DNA from: Pegoplata infirma
Taxonomy: Eukaryota > Arthropoda > Insecta > Diptera > Anthomyiidae
Reading direction: 5' to 3'
Length of the DNA: 64,000 nucleotides
Assembly (NCBI GenBank): GCA_963921195.1
Contig: OY992540.1
Coordinates: forward strand, 59,094,844-59,158,843
Under the pieces are notes generated by a model. The model saw only the letters and a program-made list of their open reading frames with translations, was not told the DNA's origin and made no database searches. Below are positions 11,953 to 23,000 of the stretch, in pieces; the stretch's first letter is position 1; every line of letters starts with the position of its first letter. The position numbers and the translations under genes are program-made.

Positions 11953-14906
11953 CACTCTTATAAATTTTTGTTGAAATTTACCCACTTTATTGTAGGTAAC
12001 TGTTCTCCTACAATAAAGTGGGTAAAAATACTCGATGTGTTTAAATTTCAACATTTGCACACAAAGTGTGTACAACTAATAAACATTTTGTGTGTAAGCC
12101 TACAAATGAACTGCTTTCAAAATTCTCTGGCAATACACACAAAATGTGTAATTTTAGCTTACTTGTGCTCAAAAATAGATTTAAAATGTTTAAAATTGCG
12201 TCTTAAATGTTTTCTTTTACATAAAAGATGCCTAATTTTTAACAACCTGCTAAAAAATTTATTCCTATAAACAAATAAAACCAAAAATGCATTTTTATTC
12301 TTATTTTTATAGTTTTTATTTAAACTGAAATGAAAATGGGTATAATAGTGAAATATGTATAATACATATGTATGAATTATAATTTAAATGCAATTTTTTT
12401 GGGGGTTATAAAATTAATCGTAACTTAAACTAAATATTAATAACAAATGAAAAATAACACGTTACAATATCCACATAAAAAATAAAATTTGTTAAATTAA
12501 AGAATGGATTTTTTGAACATTATTAACATAATTTAAAAAAAAAAAAAATCCATCGTCTGACAGATTTTAGCAGGATATAAAATAGGAAATGAAAATAAAC
12601 AGGAACCACCTTTTCGAACATTAGTAATTTCTTCTCTAGAAATGTACGAACATAAATATTACTTGTGAGTCTTCTGTTTCTAAAAATATATAAAAAGATA
12701 AATTTAATGGATTTAACCAATAAATTGCAATTATTTAAGAAATTAAATACTAACGAGCAATCGCAATGAGTGGAGAATCCGTTGGAACTTTACTTTCTTA
12801 TTCTAACAATAAGTTGTTGTCTCAAACTGCAAGTATAAAAAAATTTTACATTATTTACGAGATATTTCTGATATTTAAATCGTACAAGGCAATTTTTTCA
12901 GAATCTGAGAAGTTTTTTCTATAGAAAATTCTCAGAATTCAAGATAATATTTCTTTACAAGATATGTCAGAATCAGAGATATAGAAAATTTTTCAGAATC
13001 TAAAGATTTTTTTCTATAGAAAAATTATAAGAATCTAAAAAAAAATTTTTAGAAAAATTCTTTAAATCTGTGATATTTTTTTATAGAAAAATTCTTAGAA
13101 TCTGAGATATTTTTTCTATAGAAAAATTCTCAGAATCTAAAATACTTTTCCTATAGAAAAATTCTAGGTATCTAAAATATTTTTTCTATAGAAAAATTTT
13201 TTCTATAGAAAATTTCTCAGAATCTAAAGAATTTTTTCTATGAAAAATTTTCAGAATTTAAAATATTTTTTCTTTAGAAAAATTCTTAAAGTCTGAGATA
13301 TTTTTTTTATAGAAAAATTCTTAGAAACGGAGAATTTTTTTTTTATACAAAAATTCTCAAAATCTGACAATATTTCTCCAAATCTGGGAAAATTAAAAAA
13401 ATTTCGGAATCTGAAATAATTTTTCTACAGAATCTCAGAATCTAAGATATTTTGTAATAGAAAAATTTTTAGAATCGAAGATATTTTTTTCTATATTAAA
13501 ATTCTTACAATCTGAGTAATTTTTTTTATAGAAAAATTCTAAGAATCTGAGATATTTATTCCATAGAAAAATTCTCAGAATCTGATTTGTTTTTTCTATA
13601 GAAAAATTCTTAGAATCTGATACATTTTTTCTATAGAAAATTTCTCAGAATGATATATTTTTTCTACAGAAAATTACTCAGAATCTGATATTTTTTTCTA
13701 TAGAAAATTTCTCAGAATCTGAGATTCTTTTTTTCTACAGAAAGTTTTAGAATTTTAATATTTCTTTTACAGAATAATTCTCAGAATCTAAAATATTTTT
13801 TCTATAGAAAAATTCTCAGAGCATAAGAATTTTTTTCTATAGAAAAATTTTCAGAGTCTGAGATATTTTTTCTATAAAAAAATTCTCAGAATCTAATGAA
13901 TTATTCTATAGAAAAATTTTCAGAATCTAATATATTTTTTATAGACAAAATATAAGAATCTGAGATATTTTTTCTATAGACAAAATATGAGAATATATAT
14001 TTGTGCAATAGAAAAATTCTTAAAATCTGAGATATTTCTTATATAGAATAACTCTCAAAATCTGAAATTTTTTTTATAGAAAAGTTTTCAAAATCAGAAA
14101 TATTTTTTCTATAGAAAAATTCTCAGAAACTGATCCATTTTTTTTGCAGAAAAAAATCTGTTGGAATCAAAAAATTTTTATTGAAATCTTCCCAGAATCT
14201 GCTAAGGATTTGAAAATCTTTTTTCTGTAGATGAATTCTCATAATCTGAGACACTTTTTCTTTACAAAAAATATTCTCAGATTCTGATATCCACACATTT
14301 TTGTAAAGAATTATTCAAAAAATCCAAGACATTTGTGGTACTTACCTTTCTGATTTATAATTGCAAATATTTAAGAAAAAATGCAATGTATATTTTTCAT
14401 AAATATTACGAATTTAAAAAATCGGGTTTGTTTTTATGTCTTTGTCAGCCTCTTCGAAATTTTACGTTGCATTAAAACGTTGCAACGCGTTTGTTAATAT
14501 TTTCACTTTTTTTTTCATTTATTTGCTTTTATTTAATGGGTTTTTCGCGTTATTTTAGTTAAACTTCGAGCATAAGAAAATTTTCTGGTTAAATTTTCCT
14601 TTTTTTTATTTTGACAATTTGTATTTTAAAATTGTTGAACATTACGCATTTAATGTTTAATATCGAAAATTAAACACTTAATGTTTACAATAAACATTAA
14701 ATGTGTAATTTTAAAATTTTTGTGTTTATAATTTTAAAAATATATTTATAAACTCACAAAATACTATATAATGTGCGTAATATTAAAATTTTTGTGTGTA
14801 AACTAAAATTTTAAACACTTGGTGCTCAATTTTAAGCGTTGTGTGTTATTTTACATAAAAATTTACCCACTTGATTGTAGTATTTTTACAAGGACTTTTT
14901 AGAGTG
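11953..14906. mobile_element. TA-flanked non-autonomous DNA element with internal satellite
   Basis: Starts CACTCTTATAAATTTTTG and ends in the inverse AGAGTG, flanked by TA on both sides (11951-11952, 14907-14908) within a LINE that is otherwise continuous. Subterminal motifs acccactttattgtag recur inverted near both ends. No transposase seen. A second CACTC element lies at 53963-55143. Confidence 0.65.
12880..14330. repeat. degenerate ~35-bp satellite made of two alternating palindromes
   Basis: Roughly forty diverged units of the type tttttctatagaaaaa followed by ctcagaatctgag, each half self-complementary. Occupies half of the surrounding TA element. A related array lies at 24715-25440. 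Confidence 0.75.
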
Positions 14907-16632
14907 TAGATAAGCGAGTGTTACGAACGAAAACTCGGGTTACATGATTGAGTTCGCTTATTTCGTAAAAACACTTCCCATTATAATATCGATAAAACAA
15001 ATTCGCACAAACTACATTCCGACGATGCTCCAATGAATCAAAAGAGTTGGATACCCTACTGTCGTTAATGAACCTCAAAATTGACTTTAAAGCCCCTGCC
15101 CATATATGGTAGTTGTATTTCATTTTCGGTCGGATATAGGTGGTATAAATAGTGAGGTGATCGGATGCAGTGAAGTAATTATTGCACCGTTTCAAAAAAT
15201 CAAGTCACTTGAATGCTTCTTTTGACACTTGAAAAACGTGGTTTTTAAAGTGAATATCACACTGTATTCGAATGCCTATAACATCAAGATTATCCGATTC
15301 CTCGATATCATTAATACAGATGACAATGTTGGCTTGCAGCCCGTCTGTGAGTCAACACTGGGTCTTGCGAGCATTAAAATCAATCTAATTCGCTCGCCCC
15401 TTCTCTGAGATTGTCAGAAGGTCCTGATTGAGTGTGTATATATTGCCGCATGCCTTCAATCTCATCAAGGCTTGGTCTATGATCGAAAGAAAAGGAATGA
15501 AAAATGTTGCTGTCATCTGCAAAATAATAGATAGGATTGAATGTCTGACCCAAAAGGTTTTTTTATAAATTTAAGGAAAAGAGTGGGGGAAGGAATAAAA
15601 ACTTGCCGTACCCCTGCGTTTAACTGAAATTCATTAGATGAGATCACATCTACAAACAACGCGTATAGTACGATCTCTGAGAAAGCTCGAAATAAATCGA
15701 GAGAAGTAAGCACTGACACTAAATGCATTAAGCTTAGCCACGAGTGCTGAATAGACCGACTCCAACGTTCCGATAGAAATAATATCAGGTTTCCCGTAGA
15801 ACGACTTCTACGGAAACTATACTTCCGATCATTAAGAAGTGAGTTAGACTTAAAATAATTTACAAGACAGTTATTAACCATGCTCTCCATCACCTTCGAG
15901 AGCGCAGAGCAAATTGCCATTGGTTGGGAATTTTCAAGGGTATTAGCCGCCCCCTTATTGGGAATTTGCTGAACATTAGCTAACTTCCAGCATGCGGGAA
16001 AGACACCTGCAGCGTTGCGATGAAATAACACTGCTTCAGTACCAGTGATGTTATGCCATCCGGCCCCGGAGACTTGCTTACGTTGAGATTTGCAAGAACC
16101 ATTTTAACGGCATGGTCTCGAAAGAAAATTTTAGGCATAATATGGGATATTTTTTCAAGTTCGGGCAATGGTTAGTTGTTCGCCTGTTCCTTGTAAATAA
16201 ATCAGCCAAAAGGTTGGCTTTATCAACCGGGTCCGTGAATATTTGGTCATCCATTAAAAAAGTTGGAATAAAAGAACTAGCATTATCCTTTACTCTTTTA
16301 ACGAATAACCAGAAAGTTTTACTGACCCGTGGATCAGAAAGAACTTTATCACAAAGACGCTGCTCGTGCATAGTCCTTTCGCGTCTTTGGATATCGCCTT
16401 CTTTTGTTGATCAGTAATGGAGTTTTTATTTAAACGCAAATAAAAAAAACTTTCCTTCCCCCAAACTTAAGAGCTGGAAAAGCTTTAGTAGTTAAAAATA
16501 ACTAGAATTTTAGTTGTTTTGATTGAAAATGAAGTTGTCCCCACATCAACTACATTTTTAGACGATTCAAATGTCTTTTTTAAGTTTAAAGTGCGGACAT
16601 AATGTTGTAAATATATTAATTTTATAATAATT

Positions 16633-16639
16633 TTTATTG
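16633..16639 (-). terminator. poly(A) signal of the orphan gene
   Basis: The plus strand reads tttatt here, AATAAA on the minus strand, about 75 nt past the TAA stop. Confidence 0.5.
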
Positions 16640-16709
16640 CTTAAACACTAATTAAATCTAAAATAACAAACATTTCATAAATGCGTTATCACATAAAACT
16701 AATTTAAAA

Positions 16710-17600
16710 TTAATATTGTAATCGCCTGCGAGTCTCGCCATAGATACGTTGAGCCGGGCTAGCTTTTTGCATCGTCAACAGATGATGCAACCACTCAACT
16801 CTAGAAATTTCCACATTAATTTTGGATTTTTGAGTTTTCTCAATTTTGAACTTAACATTTGATTGTTGATCGTTGCAAGCAGCAGGACTGGGAGTTGTAA
16901 GAGCATCATAATATTTGAAAGAAAATTTTTCAGAACTAGCTGAAACGGATTGCTGGGTAATAATTGTTTTACCTGCTGAAGTAGATTTAGTTGAAGATAA
17001 AAGTTGTTGATTAACAATTTTCGTTGATGTTTTCATATGTTGACAATATTTTTGGGATGATCTTTTTGTATGTTGACACTCCTTCTTTGGTATGGATTTA
17101 AGTTGTTCGTAAACAGGATTACAGTTTTTCAGTTGATTATCAATAGATTTTGAGGATTTCAGCTGGTGGTCTTCAATTTTAGAATTTGATTTATATTGTT
17201 GATAATCAATTTTGGAGGCTGATTTTTGTAAAACTTTTGAAGATGTTTCATAGTGCTGAGCATTGGAATTATTCAAAGACTTCTGTTGATTTTTAGAAGT
17301 CTTAGTATATTTTTGATAAGATGTTACAGTAGAAGATAATGTTGTGGTGGCTGTAATCGTTATAGTATGTGGTTGATGTTTACAGGATTTTATATCCTTT
17401 TCATTGGTGGATACAATTAATATTTGAGTGAATATTTTAAAAATTCTTATTACCAGCAACAGAATATCAATAACTAAACCCATCGTCTTAATGCCTTTAT
17501 CATTTTCAGTTTTGGCTGAAGTTTCCTTAACCACACTTTTCATGTCCAAAGTTTCCATTGCCAAAGATGAGGAATTAGACTTTTGAACTCCACAACTCAT
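16710..17600 (-). CDS. orphan single-exon gene, 296-aa Lys/Ser/Gln-rich protein with one hydrophobic segment
   Basis: An uninterrupted 296-codon frame in a very AT-rich region where frames longer than 100 codons are rare. Residues 40-63 form a hydrophobic segment (MGLVIDILLLVIRIF...) preceded by charged residues: one membrane span or signal anchor. Residues about 118-204 are degenerate repeats around K-S-x-S-K-I-x-x-x-Q, with two CQH copies. The C-terminal 30 residues are less biased (RVEWLHHLLTMQ...RRRLQY). No domain recognised. Support for a real gene: TATAAA, initiator-like TCATTCG 32 nt further on, ATG about 55 nt after that, and AATAAA about 75 nt after the stop, with no introns needed. 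The sequence around it is free of recognisable transposons. It lies 4.5 kb upstream of, and divergent to, the first RhoGAP15B-like coding exon. Role unknown; a fast-evolving lineage-restricted protein is one reading. Confidence 0.7.
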   Translation of the reverse strand: MSCGVQKSNSSSLAMETLDMKSVVKETSAKTENDKGIKTMGLVIDILLLVIRIFKIFTQILIVSTNEKDIKSCKHQPHTITITATTTLSSTVTSYQKYTKTSKNQQKSLNNSNAQHYETSSKVLQKSASKIDYQQYKSNSKIEDHQLKSSKSIDNQLKNCNPVYEQLKSIPKKECQHTKRSSQKYCQHMKTSTKIVNQQLLSSTKSTSAGKTIITQQSVSASSEKFSFKYYDALTTPSPAACNDQQSNVKFKIEKTQKSKINVEISRVEWLHHLLTMQKASPAQRIYGETRRRLQY

Positions 17601-17650
17601 TCTGTTATATTTCGTTATCTTATGATGTATTTACTTCAATATTCTAATAG

Positions 17651-17688
17651 CGAATGATAGTTTATGAAAATTTATGTTATTATTTATA
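17651..17688 (-). promoter_or_regulatory. TATA box and initiator of the orphan gene
   Basis: On the minus strand TATAAA occupies 17688-17683. TCATTCG, an arthropod-initiator-like site, occupies 17657-17651. The spacing of about 31-32 nt is that of a focused TATA/Inr promoter. Confidence 0.5.
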
Positions 17689-18390
17689 CTAATTTAGTCA
17701 GGTAGTTTACATTCCATAACTAATCAGGTATGAATAGAACTTCAATGAACAAATGATTCTTTACTATTTGTGAAAATACTTATTGATCCGATCATAAACT
17801 AATAAAAACGTTTGTGTAATGCCTGAGTGTAGTGTGTTGACTCTTGTTATTGTATTATTGGTAAAATTCCTGCATTCTTGGAATTATTTAGGTAAAATGT
17901 AGACAGATACCGGACAGTTAAGTAGAATTTCGGATTAGGAGAACGGAATAACAAATATGTTGTGGGTAGATAATACAATTATAATGCTTCAACATTAACT
18001 TACAAACTGGAAAGTTTTGATGTCTGGGTAAATAAGTAATTGGAAAAAGTATGCTAGTATACTGAATGAAATGCTTCCTAATTTTTCTTTTAAGGTACCT
18101 AAATAAATTTTAATTAACAAAACCTTATAAAATTGTTTAGGTATAGGGTGCGCCAGTTGTCGGTATGTTAATGTAAAATAACTTCCAACAAAAATCAATC
18201 GAAAATTAGCTATAAAATTCGAAAATTAACTAAATTGGACAAAAATATTGAGTGGTGATAGGGGTAGGTATGTTTTAAAAAAGATTTCGCTATTTTGAGT
18301 TTTTTTTTAAACTCAGGAAAAAAATTCCTTAATTATAAAAGAGAATTTTTGGACTAAATTTTGTGTGAAGAAGGTAAGTAGGTGGGGGGG
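17689..18390. other. AT-rich intergenic sequence upstream of the orphan gene
   Basis: No supported frames. A G-run lies at about 18384-18394. Confidence 0.4.
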
Positions 18391-18392
18391 GG

Positions 18393-19275
18393 GACCATTC
18401 GAGAGCTTCTTGGCTAATGGCGTTAGCAGGTTTTCGTAATGTTTCCATCTCCAACTACGTTCTCGGATTTCATGTTCTCGCTTTTGTAGCTCATCGTTGA
18501 AGATCCAGCTGTTCAAACATCAAGGTTAGGTTGGGGGTGGTGGAACATAGTGCTATTACAAAGCTCTTCCATTCTTGTAGGTTGAGCGCCTTTGATTTTA
18601 ATTGTTGCCATGCAAGTTTTAGTCAAACAAGCTGCGTCGCCAACTTTCTCTTGGCCGGCATCACCCTTAATGGCCTTGTGAATTCTATTCGAGAGCTTCT
18701 TGGCTAATGTCGTTATCAGGCTTTATCAACCTCCGTCATCGTTCTCGGATTTCATGTTCTACTCGCTTTTGTTTACGGTAAAGATATCTAGTTATTCGTC
18801 CACCAAGGTTAGGGTGGTGGAGCTCAAAATTTTAAACCGGAGCTCAAAATTTTAAAATTTCCATAGCTTTACCACATGCTCCTTCAGAGACAAGGATAAA
18901 ACTATTTTTTCAGATTCTCGAGTTCTGCTTTGTCTAGTATTCGTGATTACTGGCCAATGAGGGGCATTTGCGCAGAATATGTTCAATTGTTTCATTCGCA
19001 TTCGGTTTATTACATCTTCTAAGTACAATTGGAATCAGAGACAAGTCGAATCGTTCCTGCGTGAAAAGCAATTAGGCAGTACCCTGTGACCATTCCCGTG
19101 AGTAAATGACATTCCCTTCTGTTGGAAAAAAGTAGGTAGCGAGTTCTCCTGAGGTCGTAAGGCGGCCAGATTAATCTGGTAATTCGGATTGTACTTAACT
19201 CTCTCCATGTTCTGTTCGGCATTGCACTGACAATCTCTTCTCGATCTGTTCGGCCACCATATTTGGAAGATGTTT
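18393..19275 (-). mobile_element. degraded LINE C-terminal fragments with a local duplication
   Basis: The segment ttcgagagcttcttggctaa occurs at about 18398 and 18689, each followed by ttctcggatttcatgttct. Minus-strand 19222-19019 reads RRECHLLTGMVTGY, like the LINE tail downstream of RNase H. Confidence 0.5.
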
Positions 19276-19324
19276 TTAAGGCATCTGTTTACAAAACATT
19301 GTAATTTGTGGATGAGGTAGGTAA

Positions 19325-20345
19325 GGTTAGGTTGTAAGTGGCTGCTGACGTACTACGTCAACACACGTAGACTTTGAGGTCCGTTGTGATACCACGGGAC
19401 TGTAATAGGTTTCCCTATTTGTCCTAGCCGTTAAACCAATTTGAGCTTCTTATGAAACTCCTTAGATATTGAATTTTGACATCCGACAAATAAGAAAGAT
19501 CGTGCAGCTCCCTAGATTCCAGTGAAGCAAGTCTCTGACCACAAAGTCCCGGGCAATGACAGATGAAATGTTCGATAGTTTCAACTCCTTTTCATCCATG
19601 CAACTCCGTCAAAAATCATTCGACGGCACATTTAACTGCTCTGAGTGTCCGGTAATTATAGCAACCACTGTCGAAATCTCTTCTCTTGAAAGCGACATCA
19701 ACTTACTTGTGCGCTTCTTATTAAGAAATGGCCAAATCTGTTGAGTTGTCTTACACGTCCAGCCATTCGCCCATCATTCATTAGTCTCCGTCCCGGAACA
19801 AAGCCGAAAATTTTGCTTGCAAGTTTCTAGAGGCATACCAACACATTCCAATGTTGTTGGAACCTGTAAGGTAGTTCCTAGTCTTGCAAGCTCATCGGCT
19901 TTGCAATTCCCTGGAATGTCTCTGTGCCCTGGAACCCATATGAGTCATAACTCAAACTGCTTGCCCATCTTATTTAAAGACGTGCGGCAGTTAAGGGCAG
20001 ATCTTGTTTTCAGAAAAATTGACTCCAGGGACTTAATCGCGGCTTGATGTTGACTGCAATTGTAGACAATACATTACAGCTCAATCAGTCAGCCACCTCC
20101 CTTATTGCTTGCATCTCTGCCTGGTAAACACTGAAATGATCCGGCAATCTTCGAGCCAGGCTCAACCCAAGCTCCTACGAATAGACTCCAAAGTTCACTT
20201 GTTCGTGCAGCCTCGATCCATCCGTGCAAAAATTTATGGATTCTCCACTACCCGGAATTCCCCTCATCCATGACTCTCTGGATGGTATCATAGTGGTAAA
20301 TTGGCGCTCATAGAGGGAGCACAGTCCACATTTTGTGGTATTGTT
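19325..20345 (-). mobile_element. LINE RNase H and C-terminal region, second family, copy B
   Basis: The minus strand contains FCTDGSRLHEQ, MGSRAQRHSR-like RNase H remnants, VVAIITGHS and SWCGQRLASLESRELHDLSYLSDVK-like residues in shifting frames with stops, ending in the acctaacctta tail near 19325. Same family as 4120-4830. Confidence 0.65.
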
Positions 20346-20439
20346 ATCTTCTTCAATATCACGCTATGGCCACAGTCGCGGCTCCACCATTGCAGTGTGA
20401 TATTAAATTGAATTGTTGAGGTATTCAGAGGTTGGCCAT

Positions 20440-20590
20440 GTCTCACATCCGCATAGCCATTCAACTTTGACGTTCGTGTTAAATATCAGAATTTTGGTGT
20501 TTTTGATTTGATCGCTATGTGTTATAAAATGCTGCAAATGTTCCTTTTGCTTTTTTAATACGCCTCTATTGGCCACGGCAAAATGATTCC
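20440..20590 (-). mobile_element. LINE fragment with LLYGCETW-type motif
   Basis: The minus strand reads HSDQIKNTKILIFNTNVKVEWLCGCETWPT, a degraded form of the FNTNVKSVLLYGCETW motif of RTE/R2-like LINEs. Confidence 0.5.
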
Positions 20591-20759
20591 TTTTCGGTTT
20601 CCGTTACTCTTTCAAACATCTCGGAATATATAGCGATGTTTTCGGCACCAATGTTTGCCTCGATCTCGTCAAAGGTCAAATTACCCCTCAAAAAGTAGAC
20701 CGAAGAGGCAGATTTGAGAGGCAGGTAAATGTCGCCTATTTGAAAATCGCACGTCAAGA

Positions 20760-20965
20760 GAATTTAGGCTGGCCAGATATGACCTCTCCGGAGTTTTTTT
20801 TGTGGGGTTATTAGAAAAGGAAAATGTATACCAACAATCCTCAAAACATTGACGAGCTCAAGGCAAACCTTTAAATGTAAAAATTTGTTTGAGTGACATA
20901 TGTACATAAATATTGTGTAAAATATTCTTGTTGCTACCTTCCAAAATTTAGTATTTTTCAACAAA
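20760..20965 (+). mobile_element. Tc1/mariner-superfamily transposase, 3' fragment
   Basis: The plus-strand frame WPDMTSPEFFLWGY, stop, KRKMYTNNPQNIDELKANL matches the DLTPxDFFLWGYLK...NNPxTIDELK end of IS630/Tc1/mariner (DDE_3) transposases. One in-frame stop; the upstream part is missing. Confidence 0.65.
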
Positions 20966-20969
20966 TGAA

Positions 20970-21940
20970 TTCAAGTTGAAACTAATCCAAACTTCGTGGT
21001 TTTGCTCATAACTCCTTAACCATTAGACTGATTTTCCTGAAATTCAATACCAACCTGGAAATTACAAATATAAATGGAAAGCTTTAGTAGTTTCCAAGTT
21101 AGCGTGTGTTTTACAGACAGACGGGCGATCGTACAGATCGTCTAAAATCTATCGAGGATCTATCTAAAATCTATGGGGGTCAATACCCGATTTTTGGGTT
21201 CCTTCAATTCTAACCTGAAAATTAGAGTGAATTCATCTTTGAACCGGGACCATAAATAAATATACTTTTTGAGATTCGATACCAGTATTTTGGGGTCTAA
21301 GACCCGTATTTTAAGGAGCTACAAACGGAATGATAAAAATATATAAAAACCATCTACCACTTATTAGAGAGTATAACAAGTAAAAAATTTAATTTCGGCC
21401 TTGCCGAATGTAGTGATACCCTCCACAATTTCTAAAAGATTATTGCAAAAACTTTATTTAAAAGGAAATTACTTTTGAATATTTTTTTTTTTTTTGAAAC
21501 AAAAATTCTGCGAAAAATTTTTTTTTTGTCCAAAAATATGTTTGTACTTCTTTATATACCATTCGGTGTTTAATTATGTTCACATAAGTCAACCAGCAGC
21601 CGAATTAAAGCATTTTGTATTTTTAGGTTATGTTCAATGTACTAAAATTGTTGAGGTGTCCTTACATTTTCGTTCATAACTTTTGAACCGCTGAACCGAT
21701 ATCGCTCAAATGCAATACCAAACTTCTCGGGAGAACTTACAATATATATGTTTTGTATTTTGGACGTGATCACATTTTCCACAGACAGACAGCCAGACGG
21801 GCATCGCTAGAATGTCTTAAAATCGATAGGGCATCATGAATGTATATACTTTATGTGGTCCCAGACCGATATTTCGATGAGTTACAAACGGAATTACAAA
21901 CTTATATATACCCTCTATCACTAAGTGGAGGGTATAAAAA
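20970..21940 (+). mobile_element. two adjacent DINE-1/Helitron-like repeats
   Basis: A partial copy at 20970-21370 (cagacagacgg, agctacaaacggaatga, agagagtataa) is followed directly by a near full-length copy at 21377-21940 starting with the hairpin ttcggccttgccgaa and ending ccctctatcactaagtggagggtata. Confidence 0.55.
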
Positions 21941-22101
21941 AGAATTAAAATACGGCCGTATGTTGTATAAAATAAAAATCCAGTACCCAACATTGAGTGT
22001 TAGAAGTGTGCCACAGAGCTGATCTTCCTTATTATTTTTTTAAAAGTACTATTTATTAAAAACCGAATAATTCACATTTTCTATTTTCTATATCTTTTCA
22101 G

Positions 22102-23000
22102 ATGGCCATGATGGATGACGATCAAATATGTCGACCGGTACCTGCACCACGACGTCTATACCCGGAATTACGTAAATCGGAATATGAAAATGTTGCCGTC
22201 GAATTAATTAATAAAAATCTAAATATAAATTCTGAAAATTTACAAAATAATGCCAACAGCAATGAAAAAGTACCAAATAATAAAGTATTTTTATTATATC
22301 CATCGCTGCCAGATGATCTAGACAAAATAACAGCAAGCTCCACAATAATAACAACACAAAAATCCATACTAACTGAAACAAATGATTTATATGGTCCGGA
22401 TGCTAATGAAAATGTACCAATATATAGTACGCCAAGACCAGCACCACGACCGCGTAAACCACAAAACAATGATATACAAAATTATGAAAATACTACAATA
22501 CAACAATTACCGTCATCTCAATCACAATCGCAACAATCATTAAATACTTTAGAAACCTCAACAGGAGCAATTAGTAAAGATTTAAATGCTAGCGCCAAAG
22601 TACTACGCAAAGCCCCCGAGCTACCACCGAAAACCTATTTAAATTTTGAACGAGATAATGAGCGTAGACGTAGCAGCTACTCAATCTCAAGTGAATTTTC
22701 CACAACCAGTAGTGTTCACAACAATACCAATGATTCGAAAGATACTAATTTTAAACGTGATAAATTCAACAAATCATCAACAAGTTATAAATCATCCAAT
22801 TCATCATTAGCTGATTCCACAGAAAGTTCGGAAAATTCAAAATATAAATCACCATCACCCGGGTATGTAATGGATAACAACAACCACGACACTGATTATA
22901 ATGACGTTTTTGAGCATGATCATAATAATATTGATATTAATAATGATGATGCTGACCACAAATTAGAAAAGGAAGAAAAAAATTTCATCACCTTTGACAA
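22102..23000 (+). CDS. RhoGAP15B: RhoGAP15B-like coding exon 1
   Basis: Begins at the ATG immediately after atcttttcag and ends in the donor AA|GTAATA (phase 2). It encodes a low-complexity Asn/Ser-rich region with PAPRR and PAPRPRKP motifs, YENV/YENT tyrosine motifs and an RRRSS basic patch. The reading frame would stop two codons past the donor, which supports splicing here. Residue 300 (Asn) is split across intron 1. Confidence 0.85.

Larger units (their letters stand above)
11860..16420 (-). mobile_element. Jockey/CR1-type LINE with broken reverse transcriptase, split by a 2.95-kb insertion
   Basis: The minus strand from 16371 down carries VSKTFWLFVKRVKDN, then NLNVSKSPGPDGITSLVLK (RT start), KVMESMVNNCLVNYF, SNEFQLNAGVRQ, then ADDSN (residual catalytic box) and the C-terminus SLEHRRNVVCANLFYRYYNGKC. 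Several frameshifts and an internal deletion. The 3' end is displaced to 11860-11952 by the element at 11953-14906; joining the flanks across the TA restores homology to the copy at 5190-5860. Confidence 0.75.

Noticed and set aside
22122..22469. 115-codon minus-strand frame
   Set aside because: Antisense shadow of RhoGAP15B-like exon 1.
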